From JAFDZW01 sp964404255 (GTDB lineage: Bacteria > Bacteroidota > Ignavibacteria > Palsa-1295), in the NCBI GenBank assembly GCA_964404255.1, contig CAYOJJ010000002.1, positions 1-64,000 on the forward strand: a stretch of DNA of 64,000 nt, given 5' to 3'. Below are positions 7,463 to 16,214 of the stretch, piece after piece. Made by a program: the position numbers and the translations under genes. Under the pieces are notes generated by a model. It saw only the letters and a list, made by a program, of their open reading frames with translations. It had not been told where the DNA came from and ran no database searches. Every line of letters starts with the position of its first letter. The first letter of the stretch is position 1.

Positions 7463-9544
7463 ATGGTAAGAAAAGCATTCCTTTTATTTGTCCTGGCATT
7501 AATTGTACCCACCAGTATTTTTTCACAATGGGTGCAAACCTCCGGGCCTTCACTTGGGGGGATTAATGAATTTTACGATCATAACGATACCATTTATGCC
7601 GCGACCGGCGCTTTTACACAGGGTAGTGTCGTTCGCTCGACCGATCATGGCCTGAGCTGGCAATGGCTCAGTTATAGCCTGCCGATCAATTTTCCGGTCG
7701 ATGCCGTCATTCATGATGAGACAACCCTCTATGCCGGTACCCGCAACGGGCTTTTCACTTCCACGGACGAAGGGACTACCTGGACTTTAAGAGTAAAAGG
7801 TGGTACCGTTCATGATTTTGCTATCCATAAAAATGCCGTCTGGTATTGCGGGCTCAATAACGATGTGGCCTATTCTACGGATCATGGTGCTACCTGGAAC
7901 AATGTAGTTGGCACCGATCTTCAATCGCAAGGCTCGTTTAATAGATTATTTTCTGACGGCGATGTGCTATATATTGGTACTAACGGTCATGGTATCTACC
8001 GTACCAGCGATATGGGAGTATCCTGGCATCATATCGCCGATGAAATACCATCCAATAATGCGTATATCTATGCTATTGGCAGAGCAGGCTCGGCTCTGCT
8101 TGCCTCCACACCAAATGTAACCTACCGCTCGACCGATAATGGGGCGACCTGGGAAGAAGTAGCAACCGGATTACCGCTCGGTAATGGCACGAATTCTTAT
8201 GCGTACCATAATGGAATATTACTTGCGGGAGTAACGAGCTACGGAATGTTCCGTTCGCTCGACGAAGGACTGACTTGGGAAAAAGCCGATTCAGGCATTA
8301 CGTTTTCTGCTCCGACAACGGTCGCTTTTGCCGGTGGTATTTTTCTTACCGGAGCGTTGGGGATTTATCGCTCAATCGATCAGGGATTGACCTGGAATCT
8401 ATCTTCATCAGGACTTTCAAATACGACCGTTACCGGATTGGTGCCTACCTCTTCTGGCATCGCTGCCGGTACGCTCGATGCAGATTTCGGGCTGGTATGG
8501 AATACAACAAATCAAGGAGATCATTGGGAAATAGCATCGGACGGATTATCTACCAGAGGAGTAGATATATTAGGAACGAGCGAAGGAAATATCATTTGTG
8601 GTACCGATGGAGAGGGTATATCAGTTAGTACCGATGCAGGTCAACATTGGAAACAGATCCAGAATATTTCCACGACTTCTTATTCACAAAGTATTGCAAC
8701 CAACGGCAAGGTAGTCATTCTTGCAACGGAAGATTTTACGGGGCCTCTTATTCGCTCGCTCGATGCCGGGATAACCTGGGAAGGGGCTGCCAAAGGGGTG
8801 CCGGCATCATCGTTTTATTCTTTGTTATCGGTTGATAATACTTTCCTGCTCTCAACGGCAACCGATGGCCTCTTTATTTCGAGGGATAGCGGTTCTTCCT
8901 GGCAGCCGCTTTCCAATGCGATCGGTGATTTCTCACAGCTACTCGGCCATAGAGGCCCTTATATTTTTGCCGGTAGCAGCGCCCATCAGTTATTCCGCTC
9001 GAGCGATGCGGGTGTACACTGGCAGCAAATAACCCCCGGTCCCGGTACAAACCGTCATTTGAACTGTATGGAGGTTGTCGATACAATGCTATATTTAGGG
9101 ACTGATAAAGGAGTGTATTCTTCGAGCGATAATGGCATGACCTGGCTGCCTTCGGTTCCATCGGGCTTAGATAATTTTAAACTTACCACCTTACTCTATG
9201 ATAACGGGACACTTTATGCGGGCACAGAGAACGGCGGTGTGTGGAAAGAGCCACTCGGCAACAATGCAGTACACGATGTAGCAGCTTCCGCTCAGGAGAT
9301 AATGGTGTTCCCAAATCCGATTCGCGGCTCGGCTGAGATACGGACTTCTATAAATAATAATGCCGGCTTGAAGCTTATAGTATCGGATCCTCTCGGAAGG
9401 ACTGTAAAGGAAATAGCAGTGGGCGAAAGGAAAGCTCAGGAGCCCATCGGCTTTAATACCGATGGATTAGCCAAAGGACTTTATATTTTGACGATAGAAA
9501 GTGGTGAGAATGTCGTATCAACTCCAGTCGTAATTATGCGATAG
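7463..9544 (+). CDS. Large secreted Asp-box/BNR-repeat protein with T9SS sorting domain
   Basis: A 693-aa exported protein with signal peptide (MVRKAFLLFVLALIVPTSIFSQ). More than ten repeats of the type 'R-S-x-D-x-G-x-x-W' run through the chain (RSTDHGLSW, TSTDEGTTW, YSTDHGATW, RTSDMGVSW, RSLDEGLTW and others). They suggest two or three seven-bladed propellers like those of VPS10/sialidase-type proteins. A type A T9SS C-terminal domain follows (FPNPIRGSAEI ... VSDPLGRTVKEI ... ILTIESGENVVSTPVVI). Likely surface-exposed or released. No catalytic residues were assigned. It shares design with the proteins at 846 and 10420, so these are likely paralogous cargo. Confidence 0.85.
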   Translation: MVRKAFLLFVLALIVPTSIFSQWVQTSGPSLGGINEFYDHNDTIYAATGAFTQGSVVRSTDHGLSWQWLSYSLPINFPVDAVIHDETTLYAGTRNGLFTSTDEGTTWTLRVKGGTVHDFAIHKNAVWYCGLNNDVAYSTDHGATWNNVVGTDLQSQGSFNRLFSDGDVLYIGTNGHGIYRTSDMGVSWHHIADEIPSNNAYIYAIGRAGSALLASTPNVTYRSTDNGATWEEVATGLPLGNGTNSYAYHNGILLAGVTSYGMFRSLDEGLTWEKADSGITFSAPTTVAFAGGIFLTGALGIYRSIDQGLTWNLSSSGLSNTTVTGLVPTSSGIAAGTLDADFGLVWNTTNQGDHWEIASDGLSTRGVDILGTSEGNIICGTDGEGISVSTDAGQHWKQIQNISTTSYSQSIATNGKVVILATEDFTGPLIRSLDAGITWEGAAKGVPASSFYSLLSVDNTFLLSTATDGLFISRDSGSSWQPLSNAIGDFSQLLGHRGPYIFAGSSAHQLFRSSDAGVHWQQITPGPGTNRHLNCMEVVDTMLYLGTDKGVYSSSDNGMTWLPSVPSGLDNFKLTTLLYDNGTLYAGTENGGVWKEPLGNNAVHDVAASAQEIMVFPNPIRGSAEIRTSINNNAGLKLIVSDPLGRTVKEIAVGERKAQEPIGFNTDGLAKGLYILTIESGENVVSTPVVIMR

Positions 9545-9857
9545 AATTCACGAATATTCGATGTGAGACAATATATTTATTAAAGGTCGAAAAAATGAGT
9601 ATATTAGACTATGGTATAATGAGCACCATGATATGAATACCCATCTGTACGTATGTTGACTTGGTTCGGTTTATCTATGATAAAGGCTATATAAAGAATA
9701 ATAGGTGCTTTATACTATATAATAAACACTGGGATATTACTGCTACTTTTTAATTTGTTAAACTATAGTCTGCTTTCATGTACAGCGAAGGCAATCCATA
9801 GTTCAGGCCAGGTATTCCAGTAATTGTATATTCCATTCATTCATTATCTTATCCGTT
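9545..9857. other. AT-rich intergenic region
   Basis: 313 bases with no convincing ORF, RNA gene or hairpin terminator. A TAATTTG at about 9754 is a near match to the -7 element and could drive the downstream OB-fold gene. Confidence 0.5.
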
Positions 9858-10286
9858 ATGGAAGACACGACAAAAAAGAAAAAGCCCATTTATAAAAAAT
9901 GGTGGTTTTGGGTATTAGTAGTACTGGTGATCGGCCTTTTCGGGTCGCTATCGAAAAAGAATGGTGCTGCTGAAAGTGCCTCTGCACCGACTTATAGTGC
10001 TTCAAGTATGTTTAGCGACTACGAAGCGAATGAAGTAAGTGCGGATAATAAATACAAAGGCAAGGAATTTAATGTTACCGGTACGGTCAAGAACATTGGC
10101 AAAGACATTCTCGGCCGTCCGTATGTAACTCTTGAAACCAGCAACTCTATCGCTACTGTGCAATGTTTTGTTGAAGATGGCAATGAACTCAATAGCGTGC
10201 AGCCCGGCTCATCCATAAAATTGTATGGCACCGGCAAAGGTAAACTGGTAAATGTATTTGTAGAGCAGGCCCATGTAATCAAATAA
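9858..10286 (+). CDS. Membrane-anchored OB-fold protein (tRNA_anti-like)
   Basis: A 142-aa protein: a short Lys-rich cytoplasmic start, one transmembrane helix (about residues 15-31, WWFWVLVVLVIGLFG), a Ser/Ala-rich linker, and a C-terminal domain of about 85 residues. That domain has the pattern 'YEANEVSADNKYKGKEFNVTG...I' and 'VQPGSSIKLYGTGKG'. It matches the tRNA_anti-like/OB-fold putative lipoprotein family, found in many Bacteroidota and Firmicutes and of unknown function. It stands alone and is followed by a terminator. Confidence 0.75.
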   Translation: MEDTTKKKKPIYKKWWFWVLVVLVIGLFGSLSKKNGAAESASAPTYSASSMFSDYEANEVSADNKYKGKEFNVTGTVKNIGKDILGRPYVTLETSNSIATVQCFVEDGNELNSVQPGSSIKLYGTGKGKLVNVFVEQAHVIK

Positions 10287-10312
10287 GGCTCTATTCTGAC
10301 TCTTAATTTCGG

Positions 10313-10343
10313 GCCCCTGTCTTTCGACAGGGGCTTTTGTTCT
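10313..10343 (+). terminator. Rho-independent terminator
   Basis: Perfect 8-bp stem GCCCCTGT / ACAGGGGC (10313-10320, 10327-10334) with a six-base loop and a T-rich tail. It ends the OB-fold gene. Confidence 0.9.
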
Positions 10344-10419
10344 TTTATTCGGTATGCGGCAGTATTTTATGTAAAAAATCTGCAACCTTGAAATGATTGG
10401 TGTGTTGCTCTTCTAAATA

Positions 10420-13023
10420 ATGGATCACATGAAACCTGTCCTACTCTATATTATAGTTTGTCTTGTTGGGGCTCAAGTATCCCAGGGTCAGATACGCCGG
10501 GTTAAAAATACCAAAAGTGAGCTGGATTTCTTACTCACAAATACCGGCATATTATTTAATAATGATGCTGAGGCCGGTCTGCGATGGCCGCGTGGTTCAT
10601 CCGATATTTATATGTTCGGAGCAGGTTTTTGGTTCGGAGCGAAAAAAACACTTCCACCCAGTGCCGGATCTGAACGGTGGGCGCTCGTCGGTTCATTGGA
10701 CGATAGTCTTATAGCTATTTGTGGTAATCCAACTACTACTACTGTAATAGTTGGTACACTCGACGATAGTATCTATTGCCGATCCGAATCGGATAAGACC
10801 TGGAAAACTGTATCTATCCCTGCACGTAAATATTCACACCCTTCCTTAGTGACACTTCCTTCAGGCGATGAATTGATCGCCGTAGATTCCGGAGTATTTC
10901 TTGGGAAAGATAGCGGCCCCTGGATACAGGCCGCAGGTACGAAAGGAGAAAGAATTCTTGCTGTTTCTTCGTACGGAGCCATAGTAGCAAGCGGCCAACA
11001 TGGCCCTGCGATATTTAGCATTCTTATTCCGGATGCATCGTTTAAAAATTGGAGCATCTGCCGGACAACGACCACTAAAATAAGTGCGGTTACTGCTTCT
11101 ATTGGATCATCAAACGATAATAAAAATATTGCAGTATCCAATAATACGTTGATCTGGATCAGTACTGATTTTGGAGTAACCTGGGATTCCACAGCCAAGC
11201 CGTCCGCCGCGACGATTCGCGCTATAGCCTTTTCTCCTGTCGACGGAAGCATGATTATTGCTTCTGATGGGATATATCAATCAAACGATAAGGGTAAGCA
11301 TTGGGTATCGAGGAACATCGGTATAGGAAATGCTTTGATACAGGCCTTTAAAGCAGGCGGTACGGGATTCATTGCTGCGACAGTAAATGGGTTATATTTT
11401 TTGCCTATCGATAGTATGAATAATGGAGGATGGATAAATTATTCTTCCGGATTACCTTTCGTTCCTATTGTAGCGGTTGACCTTGACCCATCCGGGAAAT
11501 GTCATGTTACGCTGGCCAATGGATCAGTATATACTCAATATATCGGAGGGGAATTTCAGAGTAATCTTATATCAGTCTGTGAGCTCTCCTTTAATCCAAG
11601 CACGGGTGCAGGATGGTTTGCCCCTGGTGAGCAGGCAGTTGAGAAAGAATCTGCAGATACTATAGGAAAATATTTTCCATACTTGAGCACCAGCTATGAT
11701 AAAAAGAGCGGTCTGCCATTGATCGTTGATTCTATAACACCACCATACAGGTGGCCTATATGGGCAAAACCCGAAGATGCACCTGCCATTAAGACCAATT
11801 TTCGCTTTGGGTCAGCGCTTTCCAAGATATCGGAAAGGGAAACAGCATCACAAACAGGAGCTAAGCCGGCTTTTATTTCCGATGAAGATATCGTTACGGT
11901 CTATAATGATGCTGATACTTCTCTAAATCCCCTCTTTAAAGAAGGAAATAATTATCCGCTGGGGTTAACGGTGGAGCAGCGGAATTACTCTTGGCAATTC
12001 GGGACTTATCGTGATGTCGTTTTTATAAGATACCTTCTCAAGAATACTTCTGCCGATACCTTAAAGGAGTGCTATTTTGCACCTGCGTTAGACCCCGATC
12101 TTGGCGGTGGCAGTGGTGCTGCAAACGATAATAATATAGTTATCACGAGGGCGGATTCCGTACTAGTGCGGAGTGCCCTGGGGACAGAACCGAGTGTTCA
12201 GGAATTTGCCGATAATCCATCGGCGCTTAATATGGCTTATCAATGGTCTGATCCGGAAGGAGGGAAGGAATATGGTGTGATCGGCTTTGCTTTCGTGGAA
12301 ACACCGATTGTTAATGCAGGCAAAGTAATCTCACCTGACGATAGCATTGCTTTGGGCGGCTATGGTGATGGAAGTCTTTATCCTACCCATCAACTGGGTC
12401 TTCGCACATTTCGTACCTGGACTATTAATAATGACCCACAAGGTGATGGGGCGCGATATTCATTCATTTCTTCAGGTCTGCAAGATCATGGTACGCTCAA
12501 AGGTGATCTGCGAGCATTACTTTCGACCGGCCCATTCGACCTCTTGCCCGGGGCAGCTGCCACTATTACTCTTGCTGTTGGCATTGTCCGTCCAAGTATG
12601 ACCGATCGTCAGAAAAATATCGATTCGTTGATCAGCCTTATCGCACATGCGCATCGTTTCTTTGCTTCAAAGGAAAGTATTCCCGGAAATCCGCAAGCAA
12701 CGATTATCCGGAATTTTGGCGGCAGTCCTGACCAGGCTGTCAGTAGTAAAAATCGTGTGTCAAATATTGATCTGAAAGTGTATCCTAATCCTTCCTCATC
12801 TCTCGGTATCTTACAATATACCTTGAAAGAATACTCCACGATCAGTATAGCGATCTATAATGAAAGTGGTCAGAAAAGTATTCAACCGCTTTTAGAAAAG
12901 AAAGTGGCTGCAGGAAAACATGAAGTACCTCTCGATCTAAGCATGCTGCCAAGTGGACAATATACTTGTGTTGTTACTTGTAATGGGGAGCCTAATGCTA
13001 TCCCTATAGTGCTTTCAAAATAG
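10420..13023 (+). CDS. Large secreted protein with T9SS sorting domain
   Basis: An 867-aa exported protein. A signal peptide follows the second Met (10429, MKPVLLYIIVCLVGAQVSQGQ), so either ATG is possible. The first 400 residues contain weakly conserved propeller-like repeats (ISTDFGVTWD, QSNDKGKHW). The middle (about 440-740) is a different region with an FRFGSALSKISERE segment and long beta-rich stretches (WQFGTYRDVVFIRYLLKN) of a kind common in T9SS-sorted hypothetical proteins of this lineage. The C-terminus has the T9SS type A pattern (VYPNPSSSLGILQYTL, IAIYNESGQ, LPSGQYTCVVTCNG). Function unknown; extracellular. Confidence 0.82.
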   Translation: MDHMKPVLLYIIVCLVGAQVSQGQIRRVKNTKSELDFLLTNTGILFNNDAEAGLRWPRGSSDIYMFGAGFWFGAKKTLPPSAGSERWALVGSLDDSLIAICGNPTTTTVIVGTLDDSIYCRSESDKTWKTVSIPARKYSHPSLVTLPSGDELIAVDSGVFLGKDSGPWIQAAGTKGERILAVSSYGAIVASGQHGPAIFSILIPDASFKNWSICRTTTTKISAVTASIGSSNDNKNIAVSNNTLIWISTDFGVTWDSTAKPSAATIRAIAFSPVDGSMIIASDGIYQSNDKGKHWVSRNIGIGNALIQAFKAGGTGFIAATVNGLYFLPIDSMNNGGWINYSSGLPFVPIVAVDLDPSGKCHVTLANGSVYTQYIGGEFQSNLISVCELSFNPSTGAGWFAPGEQAVEKESADTIGKYFPYLSTSYDKKSGLPLIVDSITPPYRWPIWAKPEDAPAIKTNFRFGSALSKISERETASQTGAKPAFISDEDIVTVYNDADTSLNPLFKEGNNYPLGLTVEQRNYSWQFGTYRDVVFIRYLLKNTSADTLKECYFAPALDPDLGGGSGAANDNNIVITRADSVLVRSALGTEPSVQEFADNPSALNMAYQWSDPEGGKEYGVIGFAFVETPIVNAGKVISPDDSIALGGYGDGSLYPTHQLGLRTFRTWTINNDPQGDGARYSFISSGLQDHGTLKGDLRALLSTGPFDLLPGAAATITLAVGIVRPSMTDRQKNIDSLISLIAHAHRFFASKESIPGNPQATIIRNFGGSPDQAVSSKNRVSNIDLKVYPNPSSSLGILQYTLKEYSTISIAIYNESGQKSIQPLLEKKVAAGKHEVPLDLSMLPSGQYTCVVTCNGEPNAIPIVLSK

Positions 13024-13063
13024 CCGATATATATTCGTACATTCTAATTCATAGTTTCTATAA

Positions 13064-13358
13064 TCATAGGGGCGCACACGATTATCTATTCTAATAATGC
13101 CGAGGTCGATCGGGCATTTTTAAAGAGGTACTTGGCTTCGATCATGTTGATGCCGGGCATGGATGGCTGATCTTTGCTATCATGAGTTATATCTTATGTG
13201 CGATAATCTCAATGATACGATTAAAGATCTCAAAGCAAAAGGCATAGAATGTTCTGAAGTACAGGAAGCCAGATGGGGAGTGCTTACTTTTATTAAACTG
13301 CCGGGCGGGGACACTTGGTCTTTATGAGCCCCGGCATCCGATGGCGATAAAACGGTAA
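13064..13358 (+). pseudogene. Decayed VOC family gene (multiple frameshifts)
   Basis: Translating piecewise in different frames restores a VOC-like protein: GAHTIIYSNNAEVDRAF at 13069, then VLGFDHVDAGHGWLIFA in a shifted frame. HELYLMCDNLNDTIKDLKAKG comes after another shift near 13178. The chain ends LTFIKLPGG, then LGLYEPRHPMAIKR before TAA at 13356-13358 after a third shift. The pieces are collinear and together give about 98 residues, a near-complete single VOC domain. There is no intact start, and at least three indels interrupt it, so it is a dead gene. Sequencing errors could mimic this, but three indels in 300 bases makes decay more likely. Confidence 0.75.
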
Positions 13359-13416
13359 CCTCCTATAACGTAAGATTTTAGTAAAAAAGGGTCTTTCTTT
13401 CCGAACCACAGCCGCC

Positions 13417-13424
13417 TATTTTTG
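13417..13424 (+). promoter_or_regulatory. -7 promoter element TATTTTTG
   Basis: Exact TAnnTTTG match 66 bases upstream of the lipoprotein gene start at 13491. No clear -33 TTG is seen at the expected distance. Confidence 0.5.
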
Positions 13425-13490
13425 CAGCACTTACCTTGGGTGACCAACTGAGTAAGTCGTTGTATTCTTCACTTTTGTCATCCTATGACC

Positions 13491-14222
13491 ATGAATAATA
13501 GTATAAAATACTTGTGTGTACTGCTTTTAGGCTGTTTGGCAGGATTAAGCTCTTGTAGCAGCGATGATGCAACTTCTACCGATACGAAGCCGACTGTCTA
13601 TGCCGTCGATGCCAAGATAGCCGGTAAAACGTATGCCGAGTGGAGCGCTGCCTGGTGGCAATGGGCATTACAAACCCGGGTGCATGATGCCGCTAATCCA
13701 AATCTGATCACTCATCCGCTTCGTGATACTACCGGGCAGTTTGCGTCGAATGGACAGACGGCCGGCAGCCCCGTTTATTTCCTTGGCGGCTGGTTATTTG
13801 GCGGAGATTCTCTGGTTCGTTCTGTGACGATCGCTTCTAATCAGAATGTGTTCATTCCAGTATTGAATTTTGAAGTCGATACTACCGGCGGATGGACTCG
13901 CGATTCCATGATCGCTACTCTTACGATGCTTGAATCTGTTCCAGTTACCGTAAGTGCGCAGATCGATGGGCAGGCAATTGCTAACGTAGATAAATATAAG
14001 ATGAGATCACCCGATTTTAGTGTTACTCTTGGCGAAGATAATGCTTATCAATTGATCGGCAATATTTTACCTGCAGGGCAGGTGCTCAATCCGGTTATTG
14101 GCTCAGGTTATTACCTCATGATCGGCTCTTTTACAAAAGGACAGCATACGCTCCATATTCGTGGCGAGGTGCCATCATTTGGACTGACCCAAGACATTAC
14201 TTATAAGATAACAGTAAACTAA
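13491..14222 (+). CDS. Hypothetical lipoprotein
   Basis: A 243-aa protein with a lipoprotein signal (MNNSIKYLCVLLLGCLAGLSSC, lipidated Cys about residue 22) followed by a Ser/Asp/Thr-rich linker. The mature part begins with a conserved-looking segment KTYAEWSAAWWQWAL that occurs in many bacterial exported hypothetical proteins. The rest is beta-rich. An ATG six bases upstream (13485) is an equally possible start. It has its own promoter and a strong terminator, so it is monocistronic. I do not know its function. Confidence 0.75.
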   Translation: MNNSIKYLCVLLLGCLAGLSSCSSDDATSTDTKPTVYAVDAKIAGKTYAEWSAAWWQWALQTRVHDAANPNLITHPLRDTTGQFASNGQTAGSPVYFLGGWLFGGDSLVRSVTIASNQNVFIPVLNFEVDTTGGWTRDSMIATLTMLESVPVTVSAQIDGQAIANVDKYKMRSPDFSVTLGEDNAYQLIGNILPAGQVLNPVIGSGYYLMIGSFTKGQHTLHIRGEVPSFGLTQDITYKITVN

Positions 14223-14250
14223 GATCTGAGTTTACCTTACAATGGATAAA

Positions 14251-14285
14251 AGAGGGGCGGTAATTTACCGTCCCTCTTTTATTTT
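14251..14285 (+). terminator. Rho-independent terminator
   Basis: Stem AGAGGGGCGGTAA opposite TTACCGTCCCTCT (one mismatched base; 14251-14276), followed by a T run. Confidence 0.88.
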
Positions 14286-14337
14286 AAGGAAGTTATATTC
14301 GGTAAGATGATTGTTAGTTATCGCTGTAACTTCAGCA

Positions 14338-15810
14338 ATGTCAAAGCAAAAGTACATCCCGTGGTTAGTGATCATCGGCCTCGCCGTAATAGGTATTATT
14401 GCCTATCGCCATGGCTGGCATATACCCTATTATGCGGACGATTACCAGCGAATGTTCGCTGAGCCTCAAAAAGAAATATTTGCCGGTTTTGTAAAAGCCA
14501 ACTTCCGCGATGAATTTTACCGTCCTCTTGAAACGATGGTTCTGGCGGCGATCCAGACGATTTGGGGATGGGATACCTTTCCGGTACGCATCGTAAGCTT
14601 TTGCTTTCATTTATCGCTGGCTGCTTTTATCTATTATGTATTACGGCAACTGGGATTGAAACAGCTTTCGGCAGGCTGCGGAGCTATTTTTGTTATGCTC
14701 TCTCAGGTTGCCGCGGGCGGGGTACTCGGCAACGATACTCAATCTCAGGTTACCTCCGGTTTATTCGCTGCTATTTCAGTGTGGTATGCTTATGGCTATT
14801 ATTTTCATGCTTCGAAAAAATCGGCAGTTACCATCAGTCTGATAGCATATTTTCTCGCTCTTATTTCAAAAGAAACAAGTGTAGGAGTATCGTTAAGTAT
14901 TGCTTTTATACTCTGGACATCTTTGAGCCGTATCCGCTCTCTTTCTTTGCGACTACGCCGATTCCTTATTTCCATAGCTCCGTTTTTAGGAGTCTTTTTT
15001 ATCTATTGGCTTCTGAGGCTCAATGCTGGTGCCATTGCACCTTCGATCAGTACCAGCGGTTATACCTTCGGTCTTGGTCTCAATGTGGTGAGAAATATCT
15101 TTCTCTTCACGGGGCAGAGTATTCTTCCTGTTTCAAGCTTCGCTTTTATGAAAGGGCTGTATGGCAAAGATGCGTTCGTTTTAGCATCGCTCGCTATTGT
15201 TACCATCGTCTTCTTATTTATAGTATATCGTGGCCTCAGGCGTTCTTCGCACCGAAGGGTTATTATTGGCCTAATCGTTTGTACCATCTGCAGTTGGTTT
15301 CCGGCAGTATTTCTTAATCATGTCGGAGAATTATATTTATATAATACAGTACCATTTGTTGCCGCACTAATAGCTTTTTCGTTCGAAGCTTATCTACCGG
15401 AAAGAGGACAAGCTATTTCTGCCATAACAGCGGCTGTTGTGGGCATCTATTGTGTCGCCAGCGTAACGAATGCTATGGGCATCGATGATAAAGCGCGATC
15501 GATGAAGATAGCAGGCGATAGAGCAGAGGTATTTCTGCCTCAGTTATTTGCTTTAGCACCGGCTGTTCCACATGGATATACTATGTTTCTTGTAAATCCT
15601 CCCGGAAAGGAATTTGAATATTCGATCTTTGCCATTAAACGCTTCAGGGTCTCAACCTATACCAGAGATATCGTCCGTTTTGTTATTCATCGTCCCGATC
15701 TTGAGATCGATGTCGAGGATAGCGCCGATGCCTATCAACTGATAAAGACAATACCCGGAGTATTATATACCTACGATACGCTAACGCAACGGATCTATAA
15801 ATTGCCCTAA
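14338..15810 (+). CDS. Polytopic GT-C-type glycosyltransferase-like membrane protein (copy 1)
   Basis: A 490-aa integral membrane protein with about ten transmembrane segments. Its layout is that of GT-C fold enzymes: a first helix, then a periplasmic loop with the acidic pair YYADDYQRMF (about residues 30-39), the position of the catalytic acidic residues in GT-C families. The conserved GNDTQSQ and FLALISKETS motifs are similar to those of TMTC/PMT-like proteins. Family knowledge suggests transfer of a sugar from a lipid-linked donor; the acceptor is unknown. ATG 14338 begins directly at the first helix, so the upstream in-frame TTG was not used. It is a clear paralogue of the gene at 16215, which shares all these motifs. 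Confidence 0.75.
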   Translation: MSKQKYIPWLVIIGLAVIGIIAYRHGWHIPYYADDYQRMFAEPQKEIFAGFVKANFRDEFYRPLETMVLAAIQTIWGWDTFPVRIVSFCFHLSLAAFIYYVLRQLGLKQLSAGCGAIFVMLSQVAAGGVLGNDTQSQVTSGLFAAISVWYAYGYYFHASKKSAVTISLIAYFLALISKETSVGVSLSIAFILWTSLSRIRSLSLRLRRFLISIAPFLGVFFIYWLLRLNAGAIAPSISTSGYTFGLGLNVVRNIFLFTGQSILPVSSFAFMKGLYGKDAFVLASLAIVTIVFLFIVYRGLRRSSHRRVIIGLIVCTICSWFPAVFLNHVGELYLYNTVPFVAALIAFSFEAYLPERGQAISAITAAVVGIYCVASVTNAMGIDDKARSMKIAGDRAEVFLPQLFALAPAVPHGYTMFLVNPPGKEFEYSIFAIKRFRVSTYTRDIVRFVIHRPDLEIDVEDSADAYQLIKTIPGVLYTYDTLTQRIYKLP

Positions 15811-15841
15811 GATGTGGTGGATACCATGGCAAAAATTAGCT

Positions 15842-15849
15842 TATATTTG
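15842..15849 (+). promoter_or_regulatory. -7 promoter element TATATTTG
   Basis: Exact TAnnTTTG match 25 bases upstream of the DUF4234 gene, giving an expected leader of about 20 nt. Confidence 0.5.
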
Positions 15850-15874
15850 TAGGGATTGATTATCATTATCCGTT

Positions 15875-16192
15875 ATGACCAAGCGCAGCCCCATAACCGT
15901 TTTTTTTCTTATCATTTTTACTTTCGGTATTTATGGACTTGTCTGGAGAGTAACCACCAAAGGTGAAATGAACCGCCTTGGAGCCGCTATCCCTACTGCC
16001 TGGCTATTGATCATCCCGTTTGCCAATCTGTATTGGCTTTGGGAGTATTCCAGGGCAGTGGAAAAAATCACGAATAATGCTATATCACAAGTTCTTTCAT
16101 TTATATTGTTAGTGCTGCTACCGGCAATCGGAGATACTATCCTGCAGGACTTCTACAATAAAATACCGGACCAAACTGGTATTAATGGGTAA
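15875..16192 (+). CDS. DUF4234 family membrane protein
   Basis: A 105-aa protein with two to three transmembrane segments. The family pattern is clear: FFLIIFTFGIYGLVWRV at the start (the 'T-x-GIY-x-x-YW' type of motif), then AWLLIIPFANLYWLWEYSRAVEK, and a third segment near the C-terminus. The function of DUF4234 is unknown. It lies between the two GT-C-like paralogues and is 16-22 bases from the second, so it probably shares a transcript with that gene. Confidence 0.75.
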   Translation: MTKRSPITVFFLIIFTFGIYGLVWRVTTKGEMNRLGAAIPTAWLLIIPFANLYWLWEYSRAVEKITNNAISQVLSFILLVLLPAIGDTILQDFYNKIPDQTGING

Positions 16193-16214
16193 TACAATTT
16201 AGTAAGGATTGTTC

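Noticed and set aside
14562..15317. 251-codon open frame inside the first GT-C-like gene
   Set aside because: It is in a shifted frame of a gene with clear transmembrane pattern and conserved motifs; the shifted product is rich in Cys/Ser/Tyr with no recognisable fold.
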